Origin: Motilimonas sp. E26 | GTDB lineage: Bacteria; Pseudomonadota; Gammaproteobacteria; Enterobacterales; CBDFNC01 | Direction of reading: 5' to 3' | DNA: 64,000 nucleotides | Assembly (NCBI RefSeq): GCF_021278025.1 | Contig: NZ_JAIBHJ010000016.1 | Coordinates: 1 to 64,000 of the forward strand | In this document: one piece after another, positions 54,021 to 63,345 of the stretch | Position numbering within the stretch: position 1 is the stretch's first letter | How the letters are laid out: every line of letters begins with the position of its first letter | The notes under the pieces: generated by a model | Told to the model about the DNA's origin: nothing | Seen by the model: only the letters and a program-made list of their open reading frames with translations | The model's database searches: none | Program-made: the position numbers and the translations under genes

Positions 54021-56144
54021 TTGGATTTATCGGTCACACAAGTTAATGAGATACAAGAACGGCTCGAACAGTGCCAACAATCAAGCGAGTTGATTGCCTT
54101 GACGCTCGAGTTGTTCCTGTCGATGAGTAAAGCGATTGAAACTAGATTAATTGATTTAGTTCCAGAGCCCCACCAATTGGCATTAAAAACGGTAGGCCAA
54201 CCGTGTGTGTTTGACCAAACAGACACTGAAACACTGCCTCACCAGCAACTTACAAATGCAATGGCAAGAGACCAAGCAGGTTGGCACTACCAATTTATAC
54301 CACTTAATAACTGGCACATATTAGCTTGGCCGAAAGCCATTAGCCCTGACTTATGTATTGTGTTTGCTAGCCAACACTTTTCACTTTCTTGGCTGACACA
54401 GCGGCCACAGTTTGCAAGTCTACTTAGACAAATGGGTTATCAATATCAACTACAAAAAAACCAGCAGCTGTTAAAGAAAAAAGTACAAGCTAAGCAAGCG
54501 TTTGCTGAACAAGCAGAAGAACAAAAAATCCAAGAAGCGCAATTTATAGAATCCTTAATGCTATTGCAAAATATCAATTTAAAGTTGAGTAATGCAAGTT
54601 CTCTTGATCAGTTACATAAACAAGCCGTTGAAAGTTTGCGCTCACCCCTCGGCTTTGACCGTTCAGCGTTATTTTTAATGAACCCCTTAACAGCAACCTT
54701 TAACCCAACCTATGGTACCGATGCTCATGGCAACACGACAGATGAGCACACCCATGTATATGATGTACATAAAATGTCTCCCGTATTTATGCAAACTTGC
54801 TTAGAGACCAAAGACTACTTTGTCGTGTTAGAAGACGTGCCTCTTTTTACCGACAGTTACATTGTTGGCCACGGCTGGAATGCCATGTTGATCCTGCGTG
54901 ATGGTGAAGCATTTCTCGGCTGGATAGCGTTGGATAACCTCATAAATAACAAACCTATAACGCGGCACGATAAAGAAATCCTGCGCTCGTTTTCCCACAT
55001 GTTCAGCCAAATTTTGGTTCGAAAACGTGCTGAAGAAAGTTTAAAAATGCTCTACAACAGTTTCGAACAGCTGTCTCATGCCGATACCGTACTGGATGTA
55101 TGCCGCGCCGCAGTATTGCTTGCCAAAAAAGAACTCATGCTGGATCGAGTGGCTATCTTTTTGAGTGATGATAATGGTAAGACGATTCGTGGTACTTATG
55201 GAACGGATATCAACGGCCAACTAGTCGATGAAACCTGGTATCACACCTTAGTTCCAAAAAGTACCTTAATTCAAGACGCCATCGCTAATGAAAATGTCCT
55301 TGTGGTTGAGGAGCCAGCGACCCTCTATCACAATAATGAGCCAGTAGGGACAGGTTGGAATGCCATTTTACAATTGCGCAGCGATAATAAAGTCATCGGC
55401 TTTATCTTTGCTGATAATTTGGTTCACGGCCATACTCTGAACCTACACACCCAGCAACTCATAAGGATCTTCGGCGCGAACCTTTCTGAAATGATTGCCC
55501 GCAAACAAGCAGAAGAAGACTTAATAAAATTAAACAAACAATTAGAAGACAAGGTTCAACTGCGTACATTAGAGCTTGAGCTAGCCAATCAAAACCTAGC
55601 TCAAACCAACCTAAAACTAGAGCAGCTAATTCAAACCGATTCATTAACGGGGGTCGCAAATCGACGTTCACTGGACTTATGCCTGAATCGCGCTTGGCAT
55701 CAAGCCTGCCGCCACCAACTACCGCTCATCGTCACCATGTTAGATATTGATAACTTCAAGCCTTATAACGATCACTATGGACACTTGCAAGGAGATGAAG
55801 CCCTTAAGAGCGTGGCTCACTTACTCGCCACACACTTTCGCCGCGCAGATGACACCATTGCTCGTTATGGTGGTGAAGAATTTGCGGTGGTCATGTTAGG
55901 TGTTAACTTAACTGAGGCAGCAGCGCGAATAAACCAAGCCATTCAGTCGCTGGCAAGCAAAAAACTGTCCCACCAAGCCAGCCCATTAGGCTTTATTAGC
56001 TTATCAGCGGGCATAGCTCAGCTGGATAATGCGCAACCACAAAGCGAAAAAACATTGCTAAACCAAGCCGATGTCGCACTTTACCAAGCCAAGAAAAACG
56101 GCAAAAACCAATTAGCCATTTTTACCCTTGATACGCTCCCTTAA
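54021..56144 (+). CDS. GAF-GAF-GGDEF diguanylate cyclase
   Basis: 707 residues: an N-terminal region of unknown fold (about 1-150), a coiled coil (about 150-185), two homologous GAF domains (about 190-330 and 345-485; both have YGTD, NAM/NAI and L-R-x-D/E-G patterns), a second coiled coil and a GGDEF domain (about 530-700) with an intact RYGGEEFAVV. Probably a sensory c-di-GMP synthase. No ATG start fits; a TTG at 54021 preceded by GAGTGAAAAA is the likely start. No membrane segments. Confidence 0.9.
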   Translation: MDLSVTQVNEIQERLEQCQQSSELIALTLELFLSMSKAIETRLIDLVPEPHQLALKTVGQPCVFDQTDTETLPHQQLTNAMARDQAGWHYQFIPLNNWHILAWPKAISPDLCIVFASQHFSLSWLTQRPQFASLLRQMGYQYQLQKNQQLLKKKVQAKQAFAEQAEEQKIQEAQFIESLMLLQNINLKLSNASSLDQLHKQAVESLRSPLGFDRSALFLMNPLTATFNPTYGTDAHGNTTDEHTHVYDVHKMSPVFMQTCLETKDYFVVLEDVPLFTDSYIVGHGWNAMLILRDGEAFLGWIALDNLINNKPITRHDKEILRSFSHMFSQILVRKRAEESLKMLYNSFEQLSHADTVLDVCRAAVLLAKKELMLDRVAIFLSDDNGKTIRGTYGTDINGQLVDETWYHTLVPKSTLIQDAIANENVLVVEEPATLYHNNEPVGTGWNAILQLRSDNKVIGFIFADNLVHGHTLNLHTQQLIRIFGANLSEMIARKQAEEDLIKLNKQLEDKVQLRTLELELANQNLAQTNLKLEQLIQTDSLTGVANRRSLDLCLNRAWHQACRHQLPLIVTMLDIDNFKPYNDHYGHLQGDEALKSVAHLLATHFRRADDTIARYGGEEFAVVMLGVNLTEAAARINQAIQSLASKKLSHQASPLGFISLSAGIAQLDNAQPQSEKTLLNQADVALYQAKKNGKNQLAIFTLDTLP

Positions 56145-56145
56145 A

Positions 56146-56688
56146 TTAAAGAAATACCAGTGAATCAAAAAAAGCTTCAGCGGTTTTTTCATCACCCAAG
56201 CCACCTTGATGCATCGTCATTAATAACAGCATATGAGCCTGATAAACAAACATACGCTGCTCCATTATCATTTCTTTGCCTTTGTTATTAAGATTAAATA
56301 CAACTCGATAGCCTCGTTGGCCAGCCTGCTCAACGAAGCCACGTTCAATTAAACTCACCGAATCATTCGCTAGTCGCTTATCCATTTTACTGATCAACTC
56401 ATAGAAATCTTCTTGGTCTAACTCTTCAATAGACTGCTGTGTCATGTCTTCTACCACTGTATCTAACACTAACCCAGTCAGAACCACCTTGTCTTTCGCC
56501 CCAGAGCTGGCAAGTTCAAAGGTCATTTCTTCAGTGACTTTTGATTCAACATTTACATCGGGTCGAGTCGCAATCGAAACAGGGATGGTTTTAAAATAAT
56601 AAGTTTGCAGTGGCTCCGCCGTTAGAAATTGGCGATATGCCAGTACCGCCACCACGATCAATATGAGGAGTCCAATCAGTTTTTTCAT
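56146..56688 (-). CDS. Hypothetical membrane-anchored protein
   Basis: 180 residues: an N-terminal membrane segment (about 3-20, LIGLLILIVVAVLA) as signal anchor, then a mixed alpha/beta domain, probably periplasmic. No family recognised. It converges with the GGDEF gene, leaving a single base between their stops. Confidence 0.75.
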   Translation of the reverse strand: MKKLIGLLILIVVAVLAYRQFLTAEPLQTYYFKTIPVSIATRPDVNVESKVTEEMTFELASSGAKDKVVLTGLVLDTVVEDMTQQSIEELDQEDFYELISKMDKRLANDSVSLIERGFVEQAGQRGYRVVFNLNNKGKEMIMEQRMFVYQAHMLLLMTMHQGGLGDEKTAEAFFDSLVFL

Positions 56689-57036
56689 TGTTTGTCCTAG
56701 GGTAAATTCAGGTTAAGCATCAAGCCATTGAATTATCAACTTTATCTTTTTTTGAGTAAACACCAATAAACTAAAGCGTGAACATAAACCCCTAATACTT
56801 TTGAATTAATATTTTTTGAGCAATAGAAACATTTTCTTATTCAAATATCTGCCGCAAGGAAACACCAAGAGGCCATCAGAGAGGGTTGCTCGGCGCTTGC
56901 TAATTAAGGCGCGACAAAGTAGTCGCTTGGCGCTCACAAATAAAAGTTTTTAACCCCAAAAAAAGAATGACAGTGTTTAACTAAACTGTAATGCGAATGT
57001 ATTAAATATTAGTGTTTAATTAGGGGGCAAGGAACA
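56689..57036. other. Intergenic region, nothing recognised
   Basis: 348 bp between two divergent hypothetical genes, AT-rich. I see no ORF, strong hairpin or known site apart from the Shine-Dalgarno of the plus-strand gene. Confidence 0.5.
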
Positions 57037-57366
57037 ATGCAAATGTCATTATCGCAAGCATTAGCCAGAATGAGTGAAATCCATGGCTATAAACAAGTCA
57101 TGCTTTACCATCAACATCAAGTTCGTAGCTTTAGCATCAGCGACGAAGTAAGCCTAACTGCATTAAAACAAGAGTTACAAACATTACGCAGTTTTGAGCT
57201 GTATATTTCTCACCGTGAAGGTGATGAAGTGATAGTAAGCGGCTTGAAGTTTGCGCAGAACCAATTTTTTGATGTCGCACCAATTGAACTAGCGAATAAG
57301 CTTAATCACGCTGGCTTATTGACTAAAGACATGAGTTACCGTCGCTTGGTCGCGTCATTAAATTGA
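57037..57366 (+). CDS. Hypothetical protein
   Basis: 109 residues, soluble, no signal peptide, no family recognised. AAGGAACA precedes the ATG. The last 30 codons (LLTKDMSYRRLV) have a second, partial copy in the spacer just downstream. Confidence 0.65.
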   Translation: MQMSLSQALARMSEIHGYKQVMLYHQHQVRSFSISDEVSLTALKQELQTLRSFELYISHREGDEVIVSGLKFAQNQFFDVAPIELANKLNHAGLLTKDMSYRRLVASLN

Positions 57367-57435
57367 AAAATACCTTTCCAGACGCGCTTAAACCGACCAA
57401 ACAAATCTTATTAACTAAAGGCATGAGCTAGCGCC
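57367..57435. repeat. Chimeric partial duplication of two neighbouring gene ends
   Basis: About 57366-57415 resembles 57471-57525 (direct repeat: ccTTTCgAGACGCGCTcAAACC-like block), while ttattaactaaaggcatgag resembles the end of the 57037 gene (ttattgactaaagacatgag). The spacer thus looks like pieces of both flanking genes. Confidence 0.55.
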
Positions 57436-58096
57436 ATTGATCAATCTCAGTTCGTCCCTGTTTAGACAATTGATATATTCCTTTCGAGACGCGCTCAAAC
57501 CAACCATATAAGTTATTCGCTAACATAGTTCCGGCCTTTGGCTCATTAATATCTTGCGCCACATTCGCGGCCTTAGTCGCACCATGACTTTCTAAATAAA
57601 GCGCCAGCCGTATCATTCGCTGTCGGTAAACGGTCATTTTCTTACTGCTATTATTAGCTCCCCCTTGCTCAGGATCGCCCTGACGCTGATGAAACTCATT
57701 TAAAGCCATCTTAACTTTGCCATGGTTTTTACGTGGCTGATAATCACCCGGTGAAACCACTGTTTCAACATAGGTTTGTTCGCCAACAAACGCCACCACA
57801 ATTAAGCCAAGACCTAAGCGCCGTAATAGCTTAACAATGCTTTTTTGCTGTTTTTTAATGGGGGCGCAATCCGCGGGCACCGCAATATAAACGTAATCAG
57901 TTAATGCTAAACGCTCTACGGCCTGCAGCACTAAGGTCAAGTTTAGGGTGGTTTTAAGCTCAACCACCAGCACCTGTTCATCACGCACAGCCATAACATC
58001 ACACTGCTTTATCTCACCTTTCACAATAAAGCCTTGCTGCTCTAACATGTTTTTAATGGGTAGATATAAATCGGTTTCTAATCGTTTTATTGTCAT
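57428..58096 (-). CDS. DUF2161-family protein
   Basis: 222 residues, DUF2161 (PF09929) pattern: LETDLYLPIKNMLEQQGF, then CDVMAVRDEQVLVVELKT, a nuclease-like core with an acidic D...E-x-K triad, and a C-terminal winged-helix-like part (YQLSKQGRTEI). Annotated in databases as phosphodiesterase-like; a PD-(D/E)xK fold is plausible from ELKT. Function unknown. Divergent from the YdjM-like gene. Confidence 0.85.
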   Translation of the reverse strand: MTIKRLETDLYLPIKNMLEQQGFIVKGEIKQCDVMAVRDEQVLVVELKTTLNLTLVLQAVERLALTDYVYIAVPADCAPIKKQQKSIVKLLRRLGLGLIVVAFVGEQTYVETVVSPGDYQPRKNHGKVKMALNEFHQRQGDPEQGGANNSSKKMTVYRQRMIRLALYLESHGATKAANVAQDINEPKAGTMLANNLYGWFERVSKGIYQLSKQGRTEIDQWR

Positions 58097-58166
58097 AACT
58101 CACACAGTAAAGTAATGTTTTAAGTCAACCGCTGTGGCATCTTACCGCAAAAGGAAAATTACTATT

Positions 58167-59168
58167 ATGGATTCAGTCACGCAAATTGCGCTCGGCGCAT
58201 CAGTTGCCGCTGCAATAGGGTTTAAACCCTTTGGCAAAAAAGTATTACTAACGGGCGCACTATTGGGTACGCTGCCCGATATGGACGTGCTGGTTAACTA
58301 TGGCGATGATATTGCCAATTACACTAGCCATCGCGGTTTTAGTCATTCCTTATTTGTCCTAACAGCTCTATCAGGCGTATTTTTTTTACTGGCTCGGCAG
58401 TATTGGCAAAGTGTAAAAGAACACCCATGGGCGGGTTTTTTGGTTATTTGGCTTGCGTTAATCACCCACCCACTACTCGACTCGTTTACCACCTATGGCA
58501 CGCAAATTTGGTGGCCACTCACCTCTCCGCCAGTTTCTTGGTCCAGCGTGTTTATTATCGACCCGCTTTACACCTTGCCGTTACTCGTCGCCATTATTGG
58601 CCTAGCCATAAGTAAACGTCCTCCACGCTGGCAAAAAATTAACATTTACGCATTAACTTTTAGCTGCTTGTATCTGGCTGCAGGACAATTTTCTAAATGG
58701 CAGGTACAGCAACAGCTTAGTGCTGATGAAGCCGCGGGCCAGCAAATTTTTGTAGCACCAACCCCCTTTAATATTTTGGCTTGGCGCGTTTTGCGTTATC
58801 AACAAGACAGTTACGCCGAAGGCTTTACCTATGTGTTTAACTCACACCCAATACATTGGCAACACTACCGCACAGGTCGTCAATATTTGAACCAATATCA
58901 ATCTGCCGAGCTGGAGCGGCTAGAATGGTTTAGCCAAGGTTTGCTCATGTTTTCACCACTCAATGACCAATTGCAAGTGACAGACCTGCGCCTTGGTATG
59001 GGCGGGTATTACCCATTCAGCTTTGCCATTGCGCAAAGTGAATCAAACAGCAACCTATGGCAAACCATGGCGCCAATCCAGTTGCCCCCACCTATAGCTG
59101 ATTTTTCACAATTAGTTGAACGCTATAAAAATATCGCCAAAGCCAATCCCAGTAATGATTCAAAATAA
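58167..59168 (+). CDS. YdjM-like (LexA-regulated family) membrane hydrolase
   Basis: 333 residues. The N-terminal half has the YdjM/metal-dependent hydrolase pattern: MDSVTQIALGA, LLGTLPDMDVLV, SHRGFSHSL, THPLLDSFTTYGTQ, with His and Asp residues for a metal site, and four hydrophobic segments. The C-terminal half (about 180-333) is a soluble domain. E. coli YdjM is a LexA-regulated inner-membrane protein, but I see no LexA box here. ATG at 58167 is preferred, with AAGGA 11 bases upstream. Confidence 0.85.
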   Translation: MDSVTQIALGASVAAAIGFKPFGKKVLLTGALLGTLPDMDVLVNYGDDIANYTSHRGFSHSLFVLTALSGVFFLLARQYWQSVKEHPWAGFLVIWLALITHPLLDSFTTYGTQIWWPLTSPPVSWSSVFIIDPLYTLPLLVAIIGLAISKRPPRWQKINIYALTFSCLYLAAGQFSKWQVQQQLSADEAAGQQIFVAPTPFNILAWRVLRYQQDSYAEGFTYVFNSHPIHWQHYRTGRQYLNQYQSAELERLEWFSQGLLMFSPLNDQLQVTDLRLGMGGYYPFSFAIAQSESNSNLWQTMAPIQLPPPIADFSQLVERYKNIAKANPSNDSK

Positions 59169-59201
59169 TCACCTGGTTAGAATATTGCTCGATAACCCCT
59201 T

Positions 59202-59240
59202 CATCCTTGATGGCTTGTCATAGCATTGCCATCAAAGATG
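59202..59240. terminator. Bidirectional terminator hairpin
   Basis: CATCCTTGATGGC and GCCATCAAAGATG form a 13-bp stem with one mismatch, between the convergent YdjM-like and Lrp genes. Confidence 0.7.
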
Positions 59241-59259
59241 GAAAGGCATTAGCCAATAC

Positions 59260-59754
59260 TCACGACTGAATTGGCTGTTCTTCCTTGATCAAAGCCGATG
59301 AAAGGGGCAGCTCGGTAGTATATTTGAGCTGCTCCATGGCAAAACTAGACGTCACCTCCGTTAACCCCGATACTCGGTTTACGAGTTTTTTGTAGAAAGC
59401 ATCGAAGCTACGCATATCTTTTACCACCACTTTGAGCATGTAATCGTACTCACCCGCCATCCGGTAGCATTCCATTACCTCATTCAAGTCCTTTATTTGC
59501 AATAAAAATGCCTCCGACCAAGCGACGCTGTGTTGCTGCGTTTTAACTTGTACCATGGCAGTCAAATCTAAGTTAAGTTGCAGAGGATCGAGTAACGCAA
59601 CTTTATGACGAATAACACCTTCATCTTGCAGTCTTTTAATTCGCTTCCAGCAAGGCGTTGTGGTTAAGTTAACTTGCTCAGCGATATCACTGACCGACAA
59701 ACTGACATCTCGTTGCAACAACGCTAATATCTTCAAATCGACCCTATCTAGCAT
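59260..59754 (-). CDS. Lrp/AsnC-family transcriptional regulator
   Basis: 164 residues: N-terminal helix-turn-helix (LDRVDLKILALLQRDVSLSV, CWKRIKRLQDEGVI) and a C-terminal AsnC ligand-binding/assembly domain (about 65-150). Divergent from the PLP enzyme gene, its likely target; amino-acid responsive control is expected. The intergenic GAAAAATTTTC palindrome (59781-59791) may be its site. Confidence 0.93.
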   Translation of the reverse strand: MLDRVDLKILALLQRDVSLSVSDIAEQVNLTTTPCWKRIKRLQDEGVIRHKVALLDPLQLNLDLTAMVQVKTQQHSVAWSEAFLLQIKDLNEVMECYRMAGEYDYMLKVVVKDMRSFDAFYKKLVNRVSGLTEVTSSFAMEQLKYTTELPLSSALIKEEQPIQS

Positions 59755-59881
59755 AAATTTCTTACCTTGGATAAATTACGGAAAAATTTTCTAAATAATA
59801 GGTGTTAATAAGATTTTTTAGCACATTTTTTCTCCCTAATATTCTCTATCATTGAGATCTTATCTATTTAGGACACAGCCC

Positions 59882-60928
59882 ATGCAGCAATCGACTTGGC
59901 TCCAACAAGCTATACAAATAATCGAAGCGGATATACAACGCTCAGCCGATACTCACTTAATCAAGCTCGATATGCCGCAATTCTCAGGAATAGATATCTA
60001 CCTTAAAGATGAAAGCACGCATCCTACGGGCAGCTTAAAACACCGATTAGCACGATCGTTATTTTTATATGGCCTGTGTAACGGCTGGATCAAACAAAAC
60101 ACCCCTATCATTGAAGCCTCAAGTGGTAGCACGGCTATTTCAGAAGCGTATTTTGCTCGCCTACTCGGATTACCTTTTATTGCCGTAATGGCCAAAAGCA
60201 CCGCGAAAAAGAAAATAGAAGAAATTGAGTTTTTCGGTGGTCAAGCGCACTTGGTCGATTCAACAGAGAAAATCTATAGCACAGCACAACAATTAGCTGA
60301 TCAGCTTAATGGCCATTATATGGATCAGTTTACTTATGCCGAGCGCGCAACAGATTGGCGCGGCAATAACAACATTGCCGATTCTATTTTTCAACAAATG
60401 CAGTTGGAGCCACACCCGCAACCAAGCCATATTGTAATGAGCGCGGGCACTGGCGGGACCAGTGCAACCATAGGCCGTTACATTCGTTATCAGCAACTTG
60501 CCACCCAATTAACTGTGGTGGATCCCGAACATTCGGTGTTTCATTCTTATTATCAAACGGGTAGGAAAGATCTCACTAACCACCTCAGCAGCCGTATCGA
60601 AGGCATTGGTCGACCAAGGGTTGAGCCATCCTTTATTCCCAGTGTAATAGACAATATGATGACCGTGCCCGATGCTGCTAGTGTTGCTTGCATGCTTTGG
60701 TTACAACAGAAATTGAATCGTAAAGTGGGCCCTAGCACTGGCACGAACCTTTTTGGTGTGCTTAAACTGGCGCAACAAATGCAATCACAACAAGAAAGCG
60801 GCTCAATAGTGACGCTAATATGTGATTCCGGTGAGCGATATTTAGACTGCTACTACGATGAAAAGTGGGTTGAGCGGCATATTGGCTCACTACAGCAGCA
60901 CCAAGCTTGGCTAGCCCAATGGCATTAA
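59882..60928 (+). CDS. PLP-dependent cysteine synthase family protein
   Basis: 348 residues of fold-type II PLP enzymes. The PLP lysine is in GSLKHRLA, the substrate loop in [11 protein letters not shown] and the phosphate-binding loop in [12 protein letters not shown]. It belongs to a branch labelled cysteine synthase family in databases; related Cds1 enzymes are cysteine desulfhydrases. With a divergent Lrp-type regulator, degradation of cysteine or a related amino acid is the better guess. ATG at 59882 has AGGA 8 bases upstream; an earlier start 10 codons upstream is less likely. Confidence 0.9.
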   Translation: MQQSTWLQQAIQIIEADIQRSADTHLIKLDMPQFSGIDIYLKDESTHPTGSLKHRLARSLFLYGLCNGWIKQNTPIIEASSGSTAISEAYFARLLGLPFIAVMAKSTAKKKIEEIEFFGGQAHLVDSTEKIYSTAQQLADQLNGHYMDQFTYAERATDWRGNNNIADSIFQQMQLEPHPQPSHIVMSAGTGGTSATIGRYIRYQQLATQLTVVDPEHSVFHSYYQTGRKDLTNHLSSRIEGIGRPRVEPSFIPSVIDNMMTVPDAASVACMLWLQQKLNRKVGPSTGTNLFGVLKLAQQMQSQQESGSIVTLICDSGERYLDCYYDEKWVERHIGSLQQHQAWLAQWH

Positions 60929-61233
60929 CACTGCTACTAGTTAACCTCAGTTTTGCTTAAGCCTATTACAAATGGATACAGTATATTTTACTGAAAAATT
61001 TCGTTTTCAGAGATGAAAACGCAAAGCCTGTAGGGACATATTCACCGTGTTTTTGCAGGGGAAATAGACTATTTTGCTTATCCAGAACTCGGGTTAGTTT
61101 AAGTAAGCCGAATTTTGGATAAGCAAAACTGAGGTTTAACAAATAACCTCAGTTTTGCTTGAGCCTGTTGCTTGCCCATAGAAGACGTTTGACTGATAAC
61201 TTTAAAAGCTTATAAATCAATACAATGACTCAT
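60929..61233. other. Intergenic region filled by repeats
   Basis: 305 bp between convergent genes. 60942-61137 is repeat copy 2 and 61143-61170 a truncated third copy. No gene. Confidence 0.6.
60942..61170. repeat. AACCTCAGTTTTG-type repeat (copy 2 and partial copy 3)
   Basis: Bounded by TAACCTCAGTTTTGCTTAA and its complement TAAGCAAAACTGAGGTTTA (61118-61138), so the element has terminal inverted repeats of about 18 bp. It matches 39902-40117 except for the 61-bp insertion there. A third left end starts at 61143. Confidence 0.75.
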
Positions 61234-61836
61234 TTAAGCTTTATAAACTGCCTTATAACTGTCGGTTAATAAACCTGAATAAAGATTCTCTAATACTTGG
61301 CGCTTCGCTTCTTGCGATAGCGACTCTGATAATGGTGACAGCCGGTTTGATTGAATGTGTGCCAAACCTTGAATCATCGACCAAGCAGAGAGGGATAAAA
61401 CAGGTTCATATTTTGCGACAAACACACCTTTTTCAATGCCTTCTTTGATAGTTTGCTGTAACAAAGCAAAGTTTGCATGTGCAATTTCCGCAAAGTTTTG
61501 ATCCAACCATTTGTCTTTATCTTCATAACTAAACATATAGTTAAATAAGCCGGGATGGCTTTCGGCAAAGTCCAAATACATCATACCCATGTCGATCAAA
61601 CGTTCGGCTGGCGTTAATTGATAATCTGCACTGGAAATAAAGCGTGCTAATAACCGATTGGCTTGTTTGGCTAATTCAAAATTTAAGCCGACATCATCAA
61701 CAAAAGTATCTATGACACTTGCATAACTATGTTCAGTATGTGCGACCACCGACTCAACATCCGTTAATTTTAATTCTCCTGCATCTAGCGCAGCGATCAC
61801 ATCAGAAATAATGGTTACTTTTAACACTTCACTCAC
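61234..61836 (-). CDS. TetR-like protein with WHG-type C-terminal domain
   Basis: 200 residues. The C-terminal two thirds match the TetR WHG domain (YLDFAESHPGLFNYMFS), seen in several TetR regulators. The N-terminal part, where a helix-turn-helix is expected, is poorly conserved (TDVESVVAHTEHSYASVIDT) and lacks the usual VAxxAGVS pattern, so DNA binding is in doubt. The neighbouring luxP gene lies in the same direction, 160 bp away on its upstream side. Confidence 0.8.
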   Translation of the reverse strand: MSEVLKVTIISDVIAALDAGELKLTDVESVVAHTEHSYASVIDTFVDDVGLNFELAKQANRLLARFISSADYQLTPAERLIDMGMMYLDFAESHPGLFNYMFSYEDKDKWLDQNFAEIAHANFALLQQTIKEGIEKGVFVAKYEPVLSLSAWSMIQGLAHIQSNRLSPLSESLSQEAKRQVLENLYSGLLTDSYKAVYKA

Positions 61837-61955
61837 GGGTTATCCTCCTTGATAACAGATAAAGTCAGCGACTAGTCTATAACTATTTACTTATTATGTA
61901 TTTGATGAAACCAAAGTTTAATGAAAATACAGTGAAAAGATGACGCTTGCTAGGG

Positions 61956-63074
61956 TCATTGGCTAGCTGATGAATAGCGAAACGCTCTTTTCTTATACTC
62001 TTCTAACTTAGCGGGATGAATACGCTTGTCAACAAGCTTAAAATCACCAGAAAAGACTTGCGGGATAAGTTTTGCTCGACCTTGAAGATCTAACTTGATG
62101 GCTTCTGCCATTGCCACCCCATTATCATCATTCATGCGCATCACGGTCACATCTAGCTCACCAGACAAAATAGCATCTAACTCTTTGTCACCTCCCCCCC
62201 AACCATTAACGGCAATTTTATGGCCTTCAAATTGCGAGTCTCTCACTAATGCTGCGGTAATTCCAAACGCCACATCTGTTGAGCAAGCATAGACAAAATC
62301 AACTTGCGGATGCTTCTTAAGCATGTCTCGAGTCGCCACAGCTGCGCCGTGTTTGGATGCATCCGAATAATGAGAATCAACCAATTGCGCACCAGCGGCT
62401 TCTTGCATGCGAATAAAACTATCACCACGCATTTCACTCACATAACCAGGGCTACGATAAACCAAGCCATACTTTGCCTTGGGGTAATGTTGAGTAAAGT
62501 AGCCATGCAACAGTTTAGTGCCTTCAACATGGTCAAACCCCACGTACATAAAAGGGGGGTTGGCTTGCCACGCCTTATAGGGGGTCGTTATATTTTGCAA
62601 AATGAGTTTCATTTTCTTTTGCTCAAGAACATGAGCAATCAAGTTAGCATGTTCTGATACGTCCAGAGTGAAAATCAAATAATCTGGTTGATAGCGCTCG
62701 GCTTTTTCAATCAAGCGCTGTTGCTGTTCAACTGCAACCGTTGGCCGAGTGTAATGGTTATATATTTGATAGTGAATATTTAGCTCATCTAAGCGCGCGG
62801 TAAAAGAAGCAATGCTGCGGCGCCAATAGTCGGATACTTGGTGCCCAGGGTAAACCACAAAAATACGAATTTCTTTATCTTGCTCTACCGTCAACGGCTG
62901 GCTCTCTCCCTGCACTAATTGCTCAAAGTTACGGGAAAGCTCTACTTGCTGAGGGAAAGCCTGATAAAATTCATCAAGCGGCCAGTATTCAGACGATGAA
63001 TTGCTTTGAGCAAACCCGATTGAAGCAGTAAATAAGAATCCCGCAAGTAGCGAAAAAATGAGCTTCATTGGCAA
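61956..63074 (-). CDS. luxP: Autoinducer-2 binding periplasmic protein LuxP (copy 2)
   Basis: 372 residues, signal peptide (about 1-22, ending GFAQS) and closely like Vibrio LuxP, including the N-terminal EYWPLDEFYQAFPQQ. From memory of LuxP, the AI-2 ligand residues are all kept: Gln79, Ser81 and Trp84 in PGHQVSDYW, Asn161, Arg216, Thr266, Asp267, Trp292 and Arg313. It is more LuxP-like at its N-terminus than copy 1. No luxQ adjacent. Monocistronic. Confidence 0.92.
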   Translation of the reverse strand: MPMKLIFSLLAGFLFTASIGFAQSNSSSEYWPLDEFYQAFPQQVELSRNFEQLVQGESQPLTVEQDKEIRIFVVYPGHQVSDYWRRSIASFTARLDELNIHYQIYNHYTRPTVAVEQQQRLIEKAERYQPDYLIFTLDVSEHANLIAHVLEQKKMKLILQNITTPYKAWQANPPFMYVGFDHVEGTKLLHGYFTQHYPKAKYGLVYRSPGYVSEMRGDSFIRMQEAAGAQLVDSHYSDASKHGAAVATRDMLKKHPQVDFVYACSTDVAFGITAALVRDSQFEGHKIAVNGWGGGDKELDAILSGELDVTVMRMNDDNGVAMAEAIKLDLQGRAKLIPQVFSGDFKLVDKRIHPAKLEEYKKRAFRYSSASQ

Positions 63075-63345
63075 ACAATCCTTATCTCATCAAGCCATAT
63101 ATCAACGGCGTAGAGTATAAGATAAATTAACCATAATTGCTTACCTAAGGCAGCCACTTTAAGCTAAACCGTTAATACACAAAATAGGCTGTCGCTAACG
63201 CCGACAGCCTACTTGATTAAGTGTCATTGTAGTGGCTGAATTCTATTCAAAGTCTAAATGCTACTTTCTTGCCCAACAATCCCAACCATCAATCGCTGAG
63301 ACAATCTTAGCAAATGTTGTTCAGCTCTTAACCCTGATCTGCAAG

